Shown here: in pieces, positions 1 through 9,520 of the stretch
Layout of the letters: each line of letters opens with the position of its first letter
Numbering within the stretch: position 1 is the stretch's first letter
NCBI GenBank assembly: GCA_030666145.1
Contig: DAOUYK010000006.1
Span: forward strand, 1 to 32,464
From: Mycolicibacterium sp.
Lineage (GTDB): Bacteria > Actinomycetota > Actinomycetes > Mycobacteriales > Mycobacteriaceae
Reading direction: 5' to 3'
DNA length: 32,464 nt
The notes under the pieces: model-generated
Databases searched by the model: none
The model's input: the letters and a program-made list of their open reading frames with translations, nothing else
Told to the model about the DNA's origin: nothing
Program-made: the position numbers and the translations under genes

Positions 1-87
1 GCCCTGTCCCCATTTGGTGACCTGACGTTCCCACTTCCGGCAGACGAGCTTCCCTTCATCCAATCTGCCACCGTCATCAACAAGTAA
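1..87 (+). CDS. C-terminal fragment of an upstream CDS (truncated by window edge)
   Basis: Open frame 1 reads ALSPFGDLTFPLPADELPFIQSATVINK* and stops at TAA 85-87. Family not recognised. Confidence 0.5.
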   Translation, partial: ALSPFGDLTFPLPADELPFIQSATVINK

Positions 88-100
88 CGGTGCACTAGCG

Positions 101-592
101 GTGTGCCCCGGTGATTCGGGTCTCTCCCACCTCGACGAATCTGGTGCGGCCCACATGGTCGACGTCACCGCCAAGGATGTCACCAAGCGTGTTGCCGTTG
201 CCGAGGCGACAGTGCACACCCGCCCCGACGTCGTAGCAATTATCAGTGCCAACGGGCTGCCCAAGGGTGACGCCTTGGCCACCGCGCGGGTGGCCGGGAT
301 TTTGGCCGCCAAACGCACCGGCGAGTTGATTCCGCTGTGCCACCCGTTAGCGATCACCGGCGTCGATGTCGATTTCACCGTGGGCGATGCCGAAGATCCC
401 GGGTCGGTGGGGGTCACCGCGACCGTGCGCACCGTGGATCGTACCGGCGTCGAGATGGAAGCGTTGACCGCTGTCAGCGTCGCAGCGCTGACGATCTACG
501 ACATGATCAAAGCGGTCGACCGGTCCGCGCGCATCGACGACATTCGCGTGGTGCGCAAAGAAGGCGGTAAGACGGGGCTATGGGTCCGGTGA
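101..592 (+). CDS. moaC: Cyclic pyranopterin monophosphate synthase MoaC
   Basis: MoaC motifs in translation: MVDVTAK, GLPKGDALATARVAGILAAKRTGELIPLCHPLAITGVDVDF, GVEMEALTAVSVAALTIYDMIKAVD. Start GTG 101; ATG 154 is an alternative. Confidence 0.95.
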   Translation: MCPGDSGLSHLDESGAAHMVDVTAKDVTKRVAVAEATVHTRPDVVAIISANGLPKGDALATARVAGILAAKRTGELIPLCHPLAITGVDVDFTVGDAEDPGSVGVTATVRTVDRTGVEMEALTAVSVAALTIYDMIKAVDRSARIDDIRVVRKEGGKTGLWVR

Positions 593-599
593 TGTCTGC

Positions 600-1079
600 G
601 TGAGGCGATCCGGCTCGGTGATCATCGCCTCCACCCGGGCTTCCGTCGGCGTCTACGAGGACCGCAGCGGCCCGCTCATCGTGGACTGGCTCAACGCTCG
701 TGGAATTGCAACCACTTCGCCCGTCATCGTCGCCGACGGTGACCCCGTGGAGTCGGCGCTTCGATCTGCGTTGCGCGACAATCACGACGTCATCGTCACC
801 TCTGGTGGTACGGGCATTTCACCGACGGACTCCACACCGCAGGTGACTGCCGCGCTGGTGGACTATCAGATTCCCGGGCTCGCCGACGCCATCAGGCGCG
901 CCGGGCTTCTGCAGGTGCCGACCTCAGTGCTTTCGCGGGGGGTGTGCGGCGTTGCCGGCCGAACGCTGATCGTGAACCTTCCCGGGTCCATCGGGGGCGT
1001 CCGAGACGGTCTCGGTGCACTTGCCGAGGTGCTAGAGCATGCGATCGACCAGCTGCGCGGCGGGGATCACCAACAATGA
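600..1079 (+). CDS. mog: Molybdopterin adenylyltransferase (Mog/MoaB family)
   Basis: MoaB/Mog motif [18 protein letters not shown] and [13 protein letters not shown]; sits between moaC and moaE. Confidence 0.92.
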   Translation: MRRSGSVIIASTRASVGVYEDRSGPLIVDWLNARGIATTSPVIVADGDPVESALRSALRDNHDVIVTSGGTGISPTDSTPQVTAALVDYQIPGLADAIRRAGLLQVPTSVLSRGVCGVAGRTLIVNLPGSIGGVRDGLGALAEVLEHAIDQLRGGDHQQ

Positions 1080-1501
1080 CCGCCGTCGTCCGGGCCGCGC
1101 TCACCGATCAACTCATAGACACAACCGAACACCAAGCCCTGGTTTCGCATCACGCGGCCGGCGCGGTGGTGGTCTTCGCCGGTGTTGTTCGCGATCACGA
1201 CGGCGGGCGAACCGTGATTCGCCTGGACTACTCCTCGCATCCATCGGCCGAACAGACACTGGCCGCCGTCGTCGACGAGATCGCGATCGACTGCAGCGGC
1301 GTCCGCGCCATTGCCGTCAGCCATCGGGTCGGCACCTTAAATGTTGGTGACGATGCGTTGATCGTTGCGGTGGCTGCCGATCATCGGCGTGCCGCCTTCG
1401 AGACATGCGCCCGCCTGGTGGACACCGTCAAAGAGCGGCTACCGGTGTGGAAGCACCAGTTCTTCGCCGATGGCACCGACGAATGGGTCAACTCCGCCTA
1501 A
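1076..1501 (+). CDS. moaE: Molybdopterin synthase catalytic subunit MoaE
   Basis: [82 protein letters not shown] overlap (1076-1079) with the mog stop; the ORF-track start at 944 is too early. Confidence 0.94.
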   Translation: MTAVVRAALTDQLIDTTEHQALVSHHAAGAVVVFAGVVRDHDGGRTVIRLDYSSHPSAEQTLAAVVDEIAIDCSGVRAIAVSHRVGTLNVGDDALIVAVAADHRRAAFETCARLVDTVKERLPVWKHQFFADGTDEWVNSA

Positions 1502-1519
1502 TTGGACCGGACAGCCCAA

Positions 1520-2920
<1,401 letters not shown>

Positions 2921-3175
2921 TATCTGGTCGTCCCCAGGTACCAACGGATGGAGTTCGGCGCAGTTGGTCACCTGGGCGGGCCAGTCGGATTGTGGGGGTT
3001 GACTGGCCTGCGCACGACGGTAACTGCTCGCAGGAATCCCGTCATCTCGGGGGTACTACGGTGAAGCCGTTTGCGGCAAATCCTAAAAAAACTCTAAAAC
3101 CCCAGGCGATCCCGTTGTTCCAGCAGGCGAGGCCAGCCTCTATCTCGCCGTAGCCATCCTGTTACGCTTCCGTTA

Positions 3176-3191
3176 TGTGATGTAAATCACC
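3176..3191. promoter_or_regulatory. Probable CRP (cAMP receptor protein) site upstream of rpfA
   Basis: TGTGATGTAAATCACC matches TGTGA-N6-TCAC(A) with 9 of 10 consensus positions; lies in the moaD-rpfA intergenic region. Confidence 0.7.
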
Positions 3192-3217
3192 ATTTATAGC
3201 CACGGTTCGAGGGTCCG

Positions 3218-3484
3218 CTACCCGCCCGCAAATGGTGGAAGGACATCGATCGTCTGGGCGGCGTTAAGCGTCATATCCCGGTCCCGCACCGCGACCCCAT
3301 CGCACAAGTATGAGCAACGGGCCAGAACAGTCGCCAGCCCGGCGTCACGTGACTGGAGCATGGCAACCAGGTTCGCCAGCGTCGCCCCCGCCGGCAGGTC
3401 AATCATCTCGGTCCCGGTGCCTGCCGCGGCGCGTGCCGCGGCGAAATAGCGGACCGTTACCCGCAGCCTGACGTTCGCCGGCAC
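3218..3484 (-). CDS. moaD: Molybdopterin synthase sulfur-carrier subunit MoaD
   Basis: Ubiquitin-like VRYFAAARAAAGTGTEMIDLPAGATLANL with C-terminal ...IDVLPPFAGG (diglycine). Confidence 0.95.
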   Translation of the reverse strand: MPANVRLRVTVRYFAAARAAAGTGTEMIDLPAGATLANLVAMLQSRDAGLATVLARCSYLCDGVAVRDRDMTLNAAQTIDVLPPFAGG

Positions 3485-3487
3485 CGC

Positions 3488-4558
3488 CTAACCCCCGATC
3501 GCGCTCATCGGGCGATCGGGCTGGACGAAATCGGGGTCGTTGATTCCGTGCCCCGCTGCCTTAGCCCACATCGCCGCACGCCAACCCGCCTCGAGAGCAT
3601 CGTCGTCCGCGCCCGCGCGCAACAGCGCGCGTAAATCGGTCTCCCGGGTCGCGAACAAGCAATTGCGGACCTGCCCGTCGGCGGTAAGCCTGGTTCGGTC
3701 ACAGGCCGAGCAGAACGCCTCCGACACCGACGCGATGATGCCAACCTGCCCTATGACCTGTGCGCCACCCACGGCTGCAGAAACCTGCCATAGCTGAGCT
3801 GGCGCCGAGCCACGTGGGGTCCGGTCGGGTGTCAACGCGAAATGGCGCTGCAGCGTGCTGAGCACCTCGCCGGCGCCGATCGCGCGGTCTCGCTGCCACG
3901 AGTGGCCAGCGTCCAACGGCATCTGTTCGATGATGCGCAACTGGTAGCCGTGGCTCAGGCAGAAGCGAAGCAGAGTCACCGCATCCTCGAGGCCGGTGTC
4001 AGGATCAAGTACCGCATTGACCTTCACCGGGCTCAGCCCCGCAGCTCTGGCGGCGTGTAGTCCGGCCAGCACATCGGTCAACCGATCGCGGCGGGTGATC
4101 GCCGCGAAGTGAGCGGCATCGACGGTGTCCAGCGAGACGTTGATGCGGTCGAGGCCCGCCTCCTTTAGCCCGGCGGCACGGTGTTCCAGCCCGACCCCGT
4201 TGGTGGTCAGCGTGATCTCAGGGTGCGGAAGCAACGCCGCCGTCGCGGCGACGATGTCCTCAAGGTGGGGGACTACCAGCGGTTCGCCCCCGGTGAAACG
4301 CACGCTGGTGATGCCGAGGCGGGTGACCGCGATGCCAAGCAGCCGGGTCAATTCCTCGGGTCGCAACTTCTGTTCGCCGGGCATCCAGTCGAGCCCCTCG
4401 GCCGGCATGCAATAGGTGCAGCGCAGATTGCAAAGGTCCGTCAGGGAGACGCGCAGGTCAGTAGCGATCCGCCCGAACGTATCGATCAGCGGACCGTCAG
4501 TCGGTGCGGGCGCCAGCGGGCGATGTACCGACGGCAGACCGAGCGCGACAACAGTCAC
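3488..4558 (-). CDS. moaA: GTP 3',8-cyclase MoaA (radical SAM)
   Basis: Radical SAM motif LRVSLTDLCNLRCTYCMPAEG, FTGGEPL, C-terminal CSACDRTRLTADGQVRNCLFA. Start GTG 4558 inferred from the GTGA overlap with the upstream CDS; the ORF-track extension to 4915 is spurious. Confidence 0.95.
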   Translation of the reverse strand: MTVVALGLPSVHRPLAPAPTDGPLIDTFGRIATDLRVSLTDLCNLRCTYCMPAEGLDWMPGEQKLRPEELTRLLGIAVTRLGITSVRFTGGEPLVVPHLEDIVAATAALLPHPEITLTTNGVGLEHRAAGLKEAGLDRINVSLDTVDAAHFAAITRRDRLTDVLAGLHAARAAGLSPVKVNAVLDPDTGLEDAVTLLRFCLSHGYQLRIIEQMPLDAGHSWQRDRAIGAGEVLSTLQRHFALTPDRTPRGSAPAQLWQVSAAVGGAQVIGQVGIIASVSEAFCSACDRTRLTADGQVRNCLFATRETDLRALLRAGADDDALEAGWRAAMWAKAAGHGINDPDFVQPDRPMSAIGG

Positions 4559-4959
4559 GGTGCGGCCCCCTGCGCGACGCCCACCGAATCCACCGGCACT
4601 ATCTCCTTGCCCAGAGGCATCAGCGAAACGGGAATCAGTTTGAGGTTGGCCAGCGCCAGAGGGATTCCGATGATCGTGATGGCCATCGCGAACGCGCTGA
4701 CGATGTGACCGATTGCCAGCCATACGCCGAATAGGACGACCCAGATGATGTTGCCGATAAGCGCGCCCGGGAGGGCGCCGGGCTTGTCGACGAGCGTGCG
4801 ACCGAAAGGCCACAGCGCGTACGCCGCGATGCGGAATGAGGCGAACCCGAACGGGATCGTGATGATCAAGATGAAGCAGATGAGCGCTGCGAGCAGATAA
4901 CCCAGCGCCAACCACAAACCGCCGAAGATCAACCAGATGACATTGAGTATGAGTCGCAT
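4555..4959 (-). CDS. YccF-domain inner membrane protein
   Basis: MRLILNVIWLIFGGLWLALGYLLAALICFILIITIPFGFASFRIAAYALWPFGRTLV with an internal repeat NIIWVVLFGVWLAIGHIVSAFAMAITIIGIPLALANLKL. SD ggaggaag before ATG 4959. Confidence 0.88.
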   Translation of the reverse strand: MRLILNVIWLIFGGLWLALGYLLAALICFILIITIPFGFASFRIAAYALWPFGRTLVDKPGALPGALIGNIIWVVLFGVWLAIGHIVSAFAMAITIIGIPLALANLKLIPVSLMPLGKEIVPVDSVGVAQGAAP

Positions 4960-5039
4960 ATTCTTCCTCCAGCGGTGACTGCAGCCTACCGACATCAAGG
5001 TGCTAGCCGCGCTGGCGTCCGAGTAGGATCTCCTCGGAC

Positions 5040-5062
5040 GCGTCCCAGCGCAGTTGGGACGC
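5040..5062 (+). promoter_or_regulatory. Perfect 8-bp stem hairpin in the cspB 5' leader, preceded by -10-like TAGGAT (5024-5029)
   Basis: GCGTCCCA-gcgcagt-TGGGACGC. The TAGGAT hexamer would place the TSS at about 5036-5038, so the mRNA may start at the hairpin. Confidence 0.55.
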
Positions 5063-5099
5063 TTTAGTTATGTATCCAACGTTTTAGTTATGTATCCAA
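5063..5099 (+). repeat. Tandem 20-bp direct repeat in the cspB 5' leader
   Basis: TTTAGTTATGTATCCAA at 5063-5079 and 5083-5099, 17 identical bases with period 20. Confidence 0.95.
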
Positions 5100-5146
5100 T
5101 AGGTACAGACTTTTGTCGGCCACACATAGACAAGCAGGTGAGTTCA

Positions 5147-5557
5147 GTGCCAACCGGGCGGGTGAAGTGGTACGACGCCGAAAAGGGCTTCGGTTTCCTC
5201 TCGCAGGAAGACGGTGAAGACGTATACGTGCGGTCCTCGGCGTTGCCTGCCGGAGTGGAGGGTCTGAAGGCCGGCCAGCGCGTCGAGTTCGGCGTGGCCG
5301 TTGGCCGTCGCGGCCCCCAGGCGCTGAGCCTCAAGGTGATCGACCCACCGCCCAGCTTGACCAGGACCCGGCGAGAAGCCGCGGCGGCCGAGCACAAGCA
5401 CACCCCAGACGAGTTGCACGGCATGGTCGAGGACATGATCACGCTGTTGGAAGGCGCGGTGCAGCCGGAGCTTCGCAAGGGTCGTTACCCGGACCGAAAG
5501 GTGGCTCGCCGAGTTTCGGACGTGGTTAAGGCTGTCGCCCGCGAGCTCGACGCTTAA
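5147..5557 (+). CDS. cspB: Cold shock domain protein CspB with C-terminal extension
   Basis: [62 protein letters not shown] with RNP1-like KGFGFL and RNP2-like VYVR, then about 70 aa of charged extension. Start GTG 5147. Confidence 0.94.
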   Translation: MPTGRVKWYDAEKGFGFLSQEDGEDVYVRSSALPAGVEGLKAGQRVEFGVAVGRRGPQALSLKVIDPPPSLTRTRREAAAAEHKHTPDELHGMVEDMITLLEGAVQPELRKGRYPDRKVARRVSDVVKAVARELDA

Positions 5558-6045
5558 CCCGGCTGGCCCCATACCGTGCGCACCGACCACTCGGCGTGCG
5601 GAACGGGGAACTCGTTGCCCGCCTCGTCGCGAACCAGCGTGGGCAACTGCACGGCGACACCGGTGAGCCTTCCCCGCAGTGGGTCGACGGTCGGGATTGT
5701 TGCCGCCAGCCTGGCACCCGGCCGGAACTCCTCGATGACGTCGTCGTCTTCGTAGGCACGCAGCAGCACCCAAGGCGCCCGCGCAATGGCCAACGGCACC
5801 GAGAGCTGAACCGGGAACCTGCCGTTCACCGGCAGCTCGCCCTGTTCTTCGGGCACCACACAGTCGGTCGGATTGAACACCTCACAGAATCGGTAGGGGC
5901 CAACACGTGTCAGATGTCCGTGTGAGTACGCCGAGATTTCCGGCAGCTGCGGCCGATGATCGTGGGTCAGCCGCCATACCAGCATCCCGGTACCGATCGA
6001 GGCCAACACCGCTACCGCCGCGAGAACGGAGACAACACGTTTCAC
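5554..6045 (-). CDS. DUF2771-like exported/membrane-anchored protein
   Basis: [62 protein letters not shown]. Start GTG 6045 from the GTGA overlap with the upstream MFS gene; family assigned from memory. Confidence 0.75.
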   Translation of the reverse strand: MKRVVSVLAAVAVLASIGTGMLVWRLTHDHRPQLPEISAYSHGHLTRVGPYRFCEVFNPTDCVVPEEQGELPVNGRFPVQLSVPLAIARAPWVLLRAYEDDDVIEEFRPGARLAATIPTVDPLRGRLTGVAVQLPTLVRDEAGNEFPVPHAEWSVRTVWGQPG

Positions 6046-7769
6046 TCGGGCCCCACAGTCGTCATATCTGTCCGCAGACCCTCCTGCTCGGCCAGCACCG
6101 GACGATTGCCGCCTAGACCTGGTATTAACGACTGACCTCGGTAGCTCACGACCGTCTGGGCCAGGCCGATTATCAAGATGGCGGTGATCGTGGTGAACCC
6201 CACCCACAGATCGGTGTAGATCAGAACGCCGGTCGCGCCTCCCGCGACCCAGGCCAGCTGCAGCAATGATTCTGATCGTCCGAACGCCGATGCGCGCGAC
6301 TCCTCGGGAAGGTCGTCTTGCAGCGTGGCGTCCAGCGAGGCTTTGGCTATCGCGCTAGCGCCGGCCGTGACCAGGGTCGCCGCGCCGGCGATCAGTAGGT
6401 TGCCGGTCACTGCGGTCGTCAGCGCCATGGCGGTGACCGCTACTGCGCACCGCACCACCAGCTGCGCGGGATGACCGAGAGTAAGGCGCGCTGCAGTGAA
6501 GTTGCCCGCGAAGTTGCCGACGACAGCCGCCGCGCCAATCAATCCCAGGATGCGCAGCTGTTCCCACCCGCCTGCGTCCTGCGCCTTGGCCACAAAAGCC
6601 GGATACAAGAACAGGAAACCAACCATCATCTTGACCGTGCAGTTGCCCCACAGAGCTGTGATGATATTTCTGCCCAAGGGTTGTCGAGCCCTCGCTGACC
6701 TGCGGACAGGTTCGGGATGGAGACGAAGCTCCCCGGACCCACCGTGGTAGCTGAGGGTGGTGGGGACCTCACCTTCGGTGACCTCCACCCACTTGGGGAT
6801 TCGCATCGCCAAAGCCGCCCCGGCCACCGTCGCCGCCACCACGACGTACAGCGCACCCGGCATCTGGAAGAGATTGAAGCCCCACTCGGAGGCCGCAGCG
6901 ATGCCGCCCCCGATCACAGTTCCGCCCAGCAGCCCGAACGTAGTTAGCCGAGAATTAACCCGGACCAGGTCGATCGTCGGTGGGAGCACTCGGGGAGTGA
7001 CTGCGCCGCGCAGCACCGAGAAAGACTTCGACAAGACCATCATTCCGAGTGCGCACGGGTAAAGCGCCCAGGAGGGGAAGCTTCCAGTGGCACCGTCGTA
7101 GTTGGCGATGAGCACCACGGCTAGAAAGGTGCGCAATAGGAAAGAGGTGGCCAATGCCACGCGCCTACCGTGTTGCAGCCGGTCCAACGCCGGACCGATC
7201 AGCGGTGCGATGATCGCGAACGGGGCGATGGTGATGAGTAGATACAGGGCGACCTTGCCCTTGCTCTCACCGGTGGCGGCGGCGAAGAACAAAGTATTGG
7301 CTAGTGCTACGGCCATCGCCGCATCCACTGCGAAGTTCGCGACCACCGGCCACGTCAACGCAGTCAGCCCGGATTTGTCCGCACCGTCGGCGGTGGCGGC
7401 CCGATGCACGAGGTCATACATCCGCGAACCCATTTCCCGGCTACGCGCCGCCGCAGCACGCGTCACGGTCACTTTTTCGCCGTTACCGGCACCAGTCCGA
7501 CCTGGCGGCGGTTCGCGACTGTCACGCCCCGGCCGACGGTAGCGGGTGCTGTCGTCCAGCGGCGGCAGCCATCGGTTTGCACTTGCATTCGATGGGCCGC
7601 GCTGAATTGCCGCTCGCGGGCCCGGTCTCGGCGTTGGGTCGCTGGGGTAGTTGGCCATCCCCGGGTGTTCGCTCGCAGGTGGACGCGGCGGGTAGTAGCG
7701 TTCATCAGGCTGACCGTCACGATCCCACTGGTCACGCCGCGGTCCGGTCACGTGTCGATTCTCCCCCAT
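6042..7769 (-). CDS. MFS-type multi-TM transporter with Pro/Arg-rich N-terminal extension
   Basis: Many hydrophobic helices after a roughly 130-aa polar N-terminus. Start ATG 7769 (MGENRHVTGPRRDQWD). Confidence 0.85.
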   Translation of the reverse strand: MGENRHVTGPRRDQWDRDGQPDERYYPPRPPASEHPGMANYPSDPTPRPGPRAAIQRGPSNASANRWLPPLDDSTRYRRPGRDSREPPPGRTGAGNGEKVTVTRAAAARSREMGSRMYDLVHRAATADGADKSGLTALTWPVVANFAVDAAMAVALANTLFFAAATGESKGKVALYLLITIAPFAIIAPLIGPALDRLQHGRRVALATSFLLRTFLAVVLIANYDGATGSFPSWALYPCALGMMVLSKSFSVLRGAVTPRVLPPTIDLVRVNSRLTTFGLLGGTVIGGGIAAASEWGFNLFQMPGALYVVVAATVAGAALAMRIPKWVEVTEGEVPTTLSYHGGSGELRLHPEPVRRSARARQPLGRNIITALWGNCTVKMMVGFLFLYPAFVAKAQDAGGWEQLRILGLIGAAAVVGNFAGNFTAARLTLGHPAQLVVRCAVAVTAMALTTAVTGNLLIAGAATLVTAGASAIAKASLDATLQDDLPEESRASAFGRSESLLQLAWVAGGATGVLIYTDLWVGFTTITAILIIGLAQTVVSYRGQSLIPGLGGNRPVLAEQEGLRTDMTTVGPE

Positions 7770-7839
7770 GCGGATGACAGTGGGCAGGCAGGCGGCCGGT
7801 GTGGCTACACCTTGTTCATGTCGGGCAAGATTGGAGGCG

Positions 7840-8670
7840 ATGGACACCATGACCGAACCAGATCAACAGGACCCGGATGCAGGTCCGGCGCCTGACCCCG
7901 TGTTGGCTGCGACGGTCTGCGCAGCGGACGTCCCGCCAGAACTCGCGGCTGTGCTCAACGGCGCCGTCGAACAGGCCCGTGCGGCGGTCGTGGAGTTCAG
8001 CGGTGAGGAGACCGTCGGGGAATACCTCGGCGCCGGTTTCGAGGATCCGGCCGCGGCCACCCACCGCTTCCTCGCCCGGTTGCCCGGCTATCGCGGCTGG
8101 CAGTGGGCTGTCGTCGTCGCAGCCTGCCCCGGAGCTGCCCAGGCCACGATCAGCGAAGTAGTGCTGGTACCAGGTCCGACCGCACTGCTCGCGCCCGAAT
8201 GGGTGCCCTGGGATGAACGTGTTCGCCCAGGCGACTTAGGGCCGGGTGATCTGCTTGCGCCCCCGGCCGACGACCCCCGCCTGGTGCCTGGATACATGGC
8301 CACCGGCGACCCAGACATCGACGACGTTGCCGCCGAGATCGGGCTTGGCCGTCGCCAGGTGCTGAGCCTGTGGGGTCGCGACGATGCCGCGCAGCGCTGG
8401 CACGACGGTGAACACGGTCCCGGTTCTGCGATGGCCAGAGCAACCCGGCGCAAGTGTCGCGATTGTGGCTTCTTCCTGCCGCTCGGCGGGGCACTCGGGG
8501 TGGTATTCGGGGTCTGCGCCAATGAGATCGCCGCCGACGGGCATGTGGTTGACGTCGAGTACGGCTGCGGGGCCCACTCCGACACTCCCGCGTCGTCCGG
8601 TACCGGGTCGCCGGTGTGTGACCCCTACGACGACGGTGTGCTGGACGTGGTAGAGCAGCGCGAGAGCTAA
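7840..8670 (+). CDS. DUF3027 family protein
   Basis: ATG 7840 after SD ttggagg; C-terminal Cys-containing block CRDCGFFLPLGGALGVVFGVCANEIAADGHVVDVEYGCGAHSDT typical of the actinobacterial family. Confidence 0.8.
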   Translation: MDTMTEPDQQDPDAGPAPDPVLAATVCAADVPPELAAVLNGAVEQARAAVVEFSGEETVGEYLGAGFEDPAAATHRFLARLPGYRGWQWAVVVAACPGAAQATISEVVLVPGPTALLAPEWVPWDERVRPGDLGPGDLLAPPADDPRLVPGYMATGDPDIDDVAAEIGLGRRQVLSLWGRDDAAQRWHDGEHGPGSAMARATRRKCRDCGFFLPLGGALGVVFGVCANEIAADGHVVDVEYGCGAHSDTPASSGTGSPVCDPYDDGVLDVVEQRES

Positions 8671-9119
8671 CGCTCGGCGGCCTCCTTGATGCGGATAAGC
8701 GATGCGTTCATACCGTCTATCAGCTCCTGCTCGAAGTTCGGTACCCCGCCCATCAGGGAATTGACCAGCAGGTTCGACCCGGCCTTGACGCCGTTCTTGG
8801 CGTGCCTGGTCTCGATGAGCCGGGTGCCTGCCTCCGTCGGCTCGAGTTCGTAGCTCCACACGGTGCCGTTCTCGCTGACTCGAAACGCCAGTTTCTTCTC
8901 GGGGATCAACTCGATGATGCGGGAGGTGGTCGGCCAGAACAGGAAGCCGCGCCGGTTGAAATTGACCGTTCGGGCGCCTTTGCGCAGTCCACCTATCGGT
9001 TTCATCAGGAGGCACTGCGGACTCCATTGCGGCATGAGGCTCAGGTCGGAAACCAGCGTCCACACCTTGGACACCGGAGCGTTGATGTCGATCTGTGATT
9101 GCAGCACAGGGGCTGACAT
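8667..9119 (-). CDS. SRPBCC (START-like / polyketide cyclase) family protein
   Basis: MSAPVLQSQIDINAPVSKVWTLVSDLSLMPQWSPQC...GARTVNFNRRGFLFWPTTSRIIELIPEKKLAFRVSENGTVWSYELEPTEAGTRLIETRH; SD aaggagg. Confidence 0.88.
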   Translation of the reverse strand: MSAPVLQSQIDINAPVSKVWTLVSDLSLMPQWSPQCLLMKPIGGLRKGARTVNFNRRGFLFWPTTSRIIELIPEKKLAFRVSENGTVWSYELEPTEAGTRLIETRHAKNGVKAGSNLLVNSLMGGVPNFEQELIDGMNASLIRIKEAAER

Positions 9120-9140
9120 GGCTCCTCCTTAGTACACCGT

Positions 9141-9392
9141 TCAGGTCAGGCCGCCCTGGGCGCTCCGCGACCCTCGGCGCACCGCGTGACGTTGCCACAG
9201 AAATATCGATGTGCCAAGAACTCCGACGCCCAGGCCTGCAACGGTGATCGGTCGCCAGTCCTGCAGCGAGGTCACCGTGAAGGCGAGCGCCGCGGCGACC
9301 AACCAGCCACAGGTGATGACCACGATGACAGGCCACGGTGCCAGCAGTGCCGCGGGGAGCGCCGGGGGCTGCGGAGGTTGGGTCGCACTCAT
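9141..9392 (-). CDS. Small two-TM membrane protein, DUF2530-like
   Basis: MSATQPPQPPALPAALLAPWPVIVVITCGWLVAAALAFTVTSLQDWRPITVAGLGVGVLGTSIFLWQRHAVRRGSRSAQGGLT. TACGTT at 9404-9399 (-) is 6 nt before ATG 9392, suggesting a leaderless mRNA. Confidence 0.78.
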   Translation of the reverse strand: MSATQPPQPPALPAALLAPWPVIVVITCGWLVAAALAFTVTSLQDWRPITVAGLGVGVLGTSIFLWQRHAVRRGSRSAQGGLT

Positions 9393-9398
9393 ACCCTG

Positions 9399-9404
9399 AA
9401 CGTA
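9399..9404 (-). promoter_or_regulatory. -10 element for leaderless transcription of the DUF2530-like gene
   Basis: TANNNT hexamer TACGTT, 6 nt upstream of ATG 9392 on the minus strand. Confidence 0.5.
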
Positions 9405-9438
9405 GCCGATGGTCGGCGTAGTCCGGATGGCTGCTGGG

Positions 9439-9444
9439 TAGTCT
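9439..9444 (+). promoter_or_regulatory. -10 element for leaderless transcription starting at GTG 9452
   Basis: TAGTCT exactly 7 nt upstream of GTG 9452. Confidence 0.5.
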
Positions 9445-9451
9445 CGAGGCC

Positions 9452-9520
9452 GTGAGAGCCGTCGAATTCGTTGTCGGTGTCGTTGTTGATCCCGACGTTG
9501 ATCCCGACGAAAACCTCTGA
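9452..9520 (+). CDS. Candidate leaderless 22-codon upstream ORF (MRAVEFVVGVVVDPDVDPDENL), stop/start-coupled to the rRNA methyltransferase
   Basis: GTG 9452 placed 7 nt after a -10 hexamer; its TGA 9518-9520 overlaps ATG 9520 (TGATG). Contains the 12-bp tandem repeat gttgatcccgac (9485-9496, 9497-9508). Confidence 0.45.
   Translation: MRAVEFVVGVVVDPDVDPDENL

Noticed and set aside
4559-4915. 119-aa N-terminal extension of moaA in the ORF track
   Set aside because: The extension lies within the YccF-protein gene in another frame; the GTGA overlap gives a clean start at GTG 4558.
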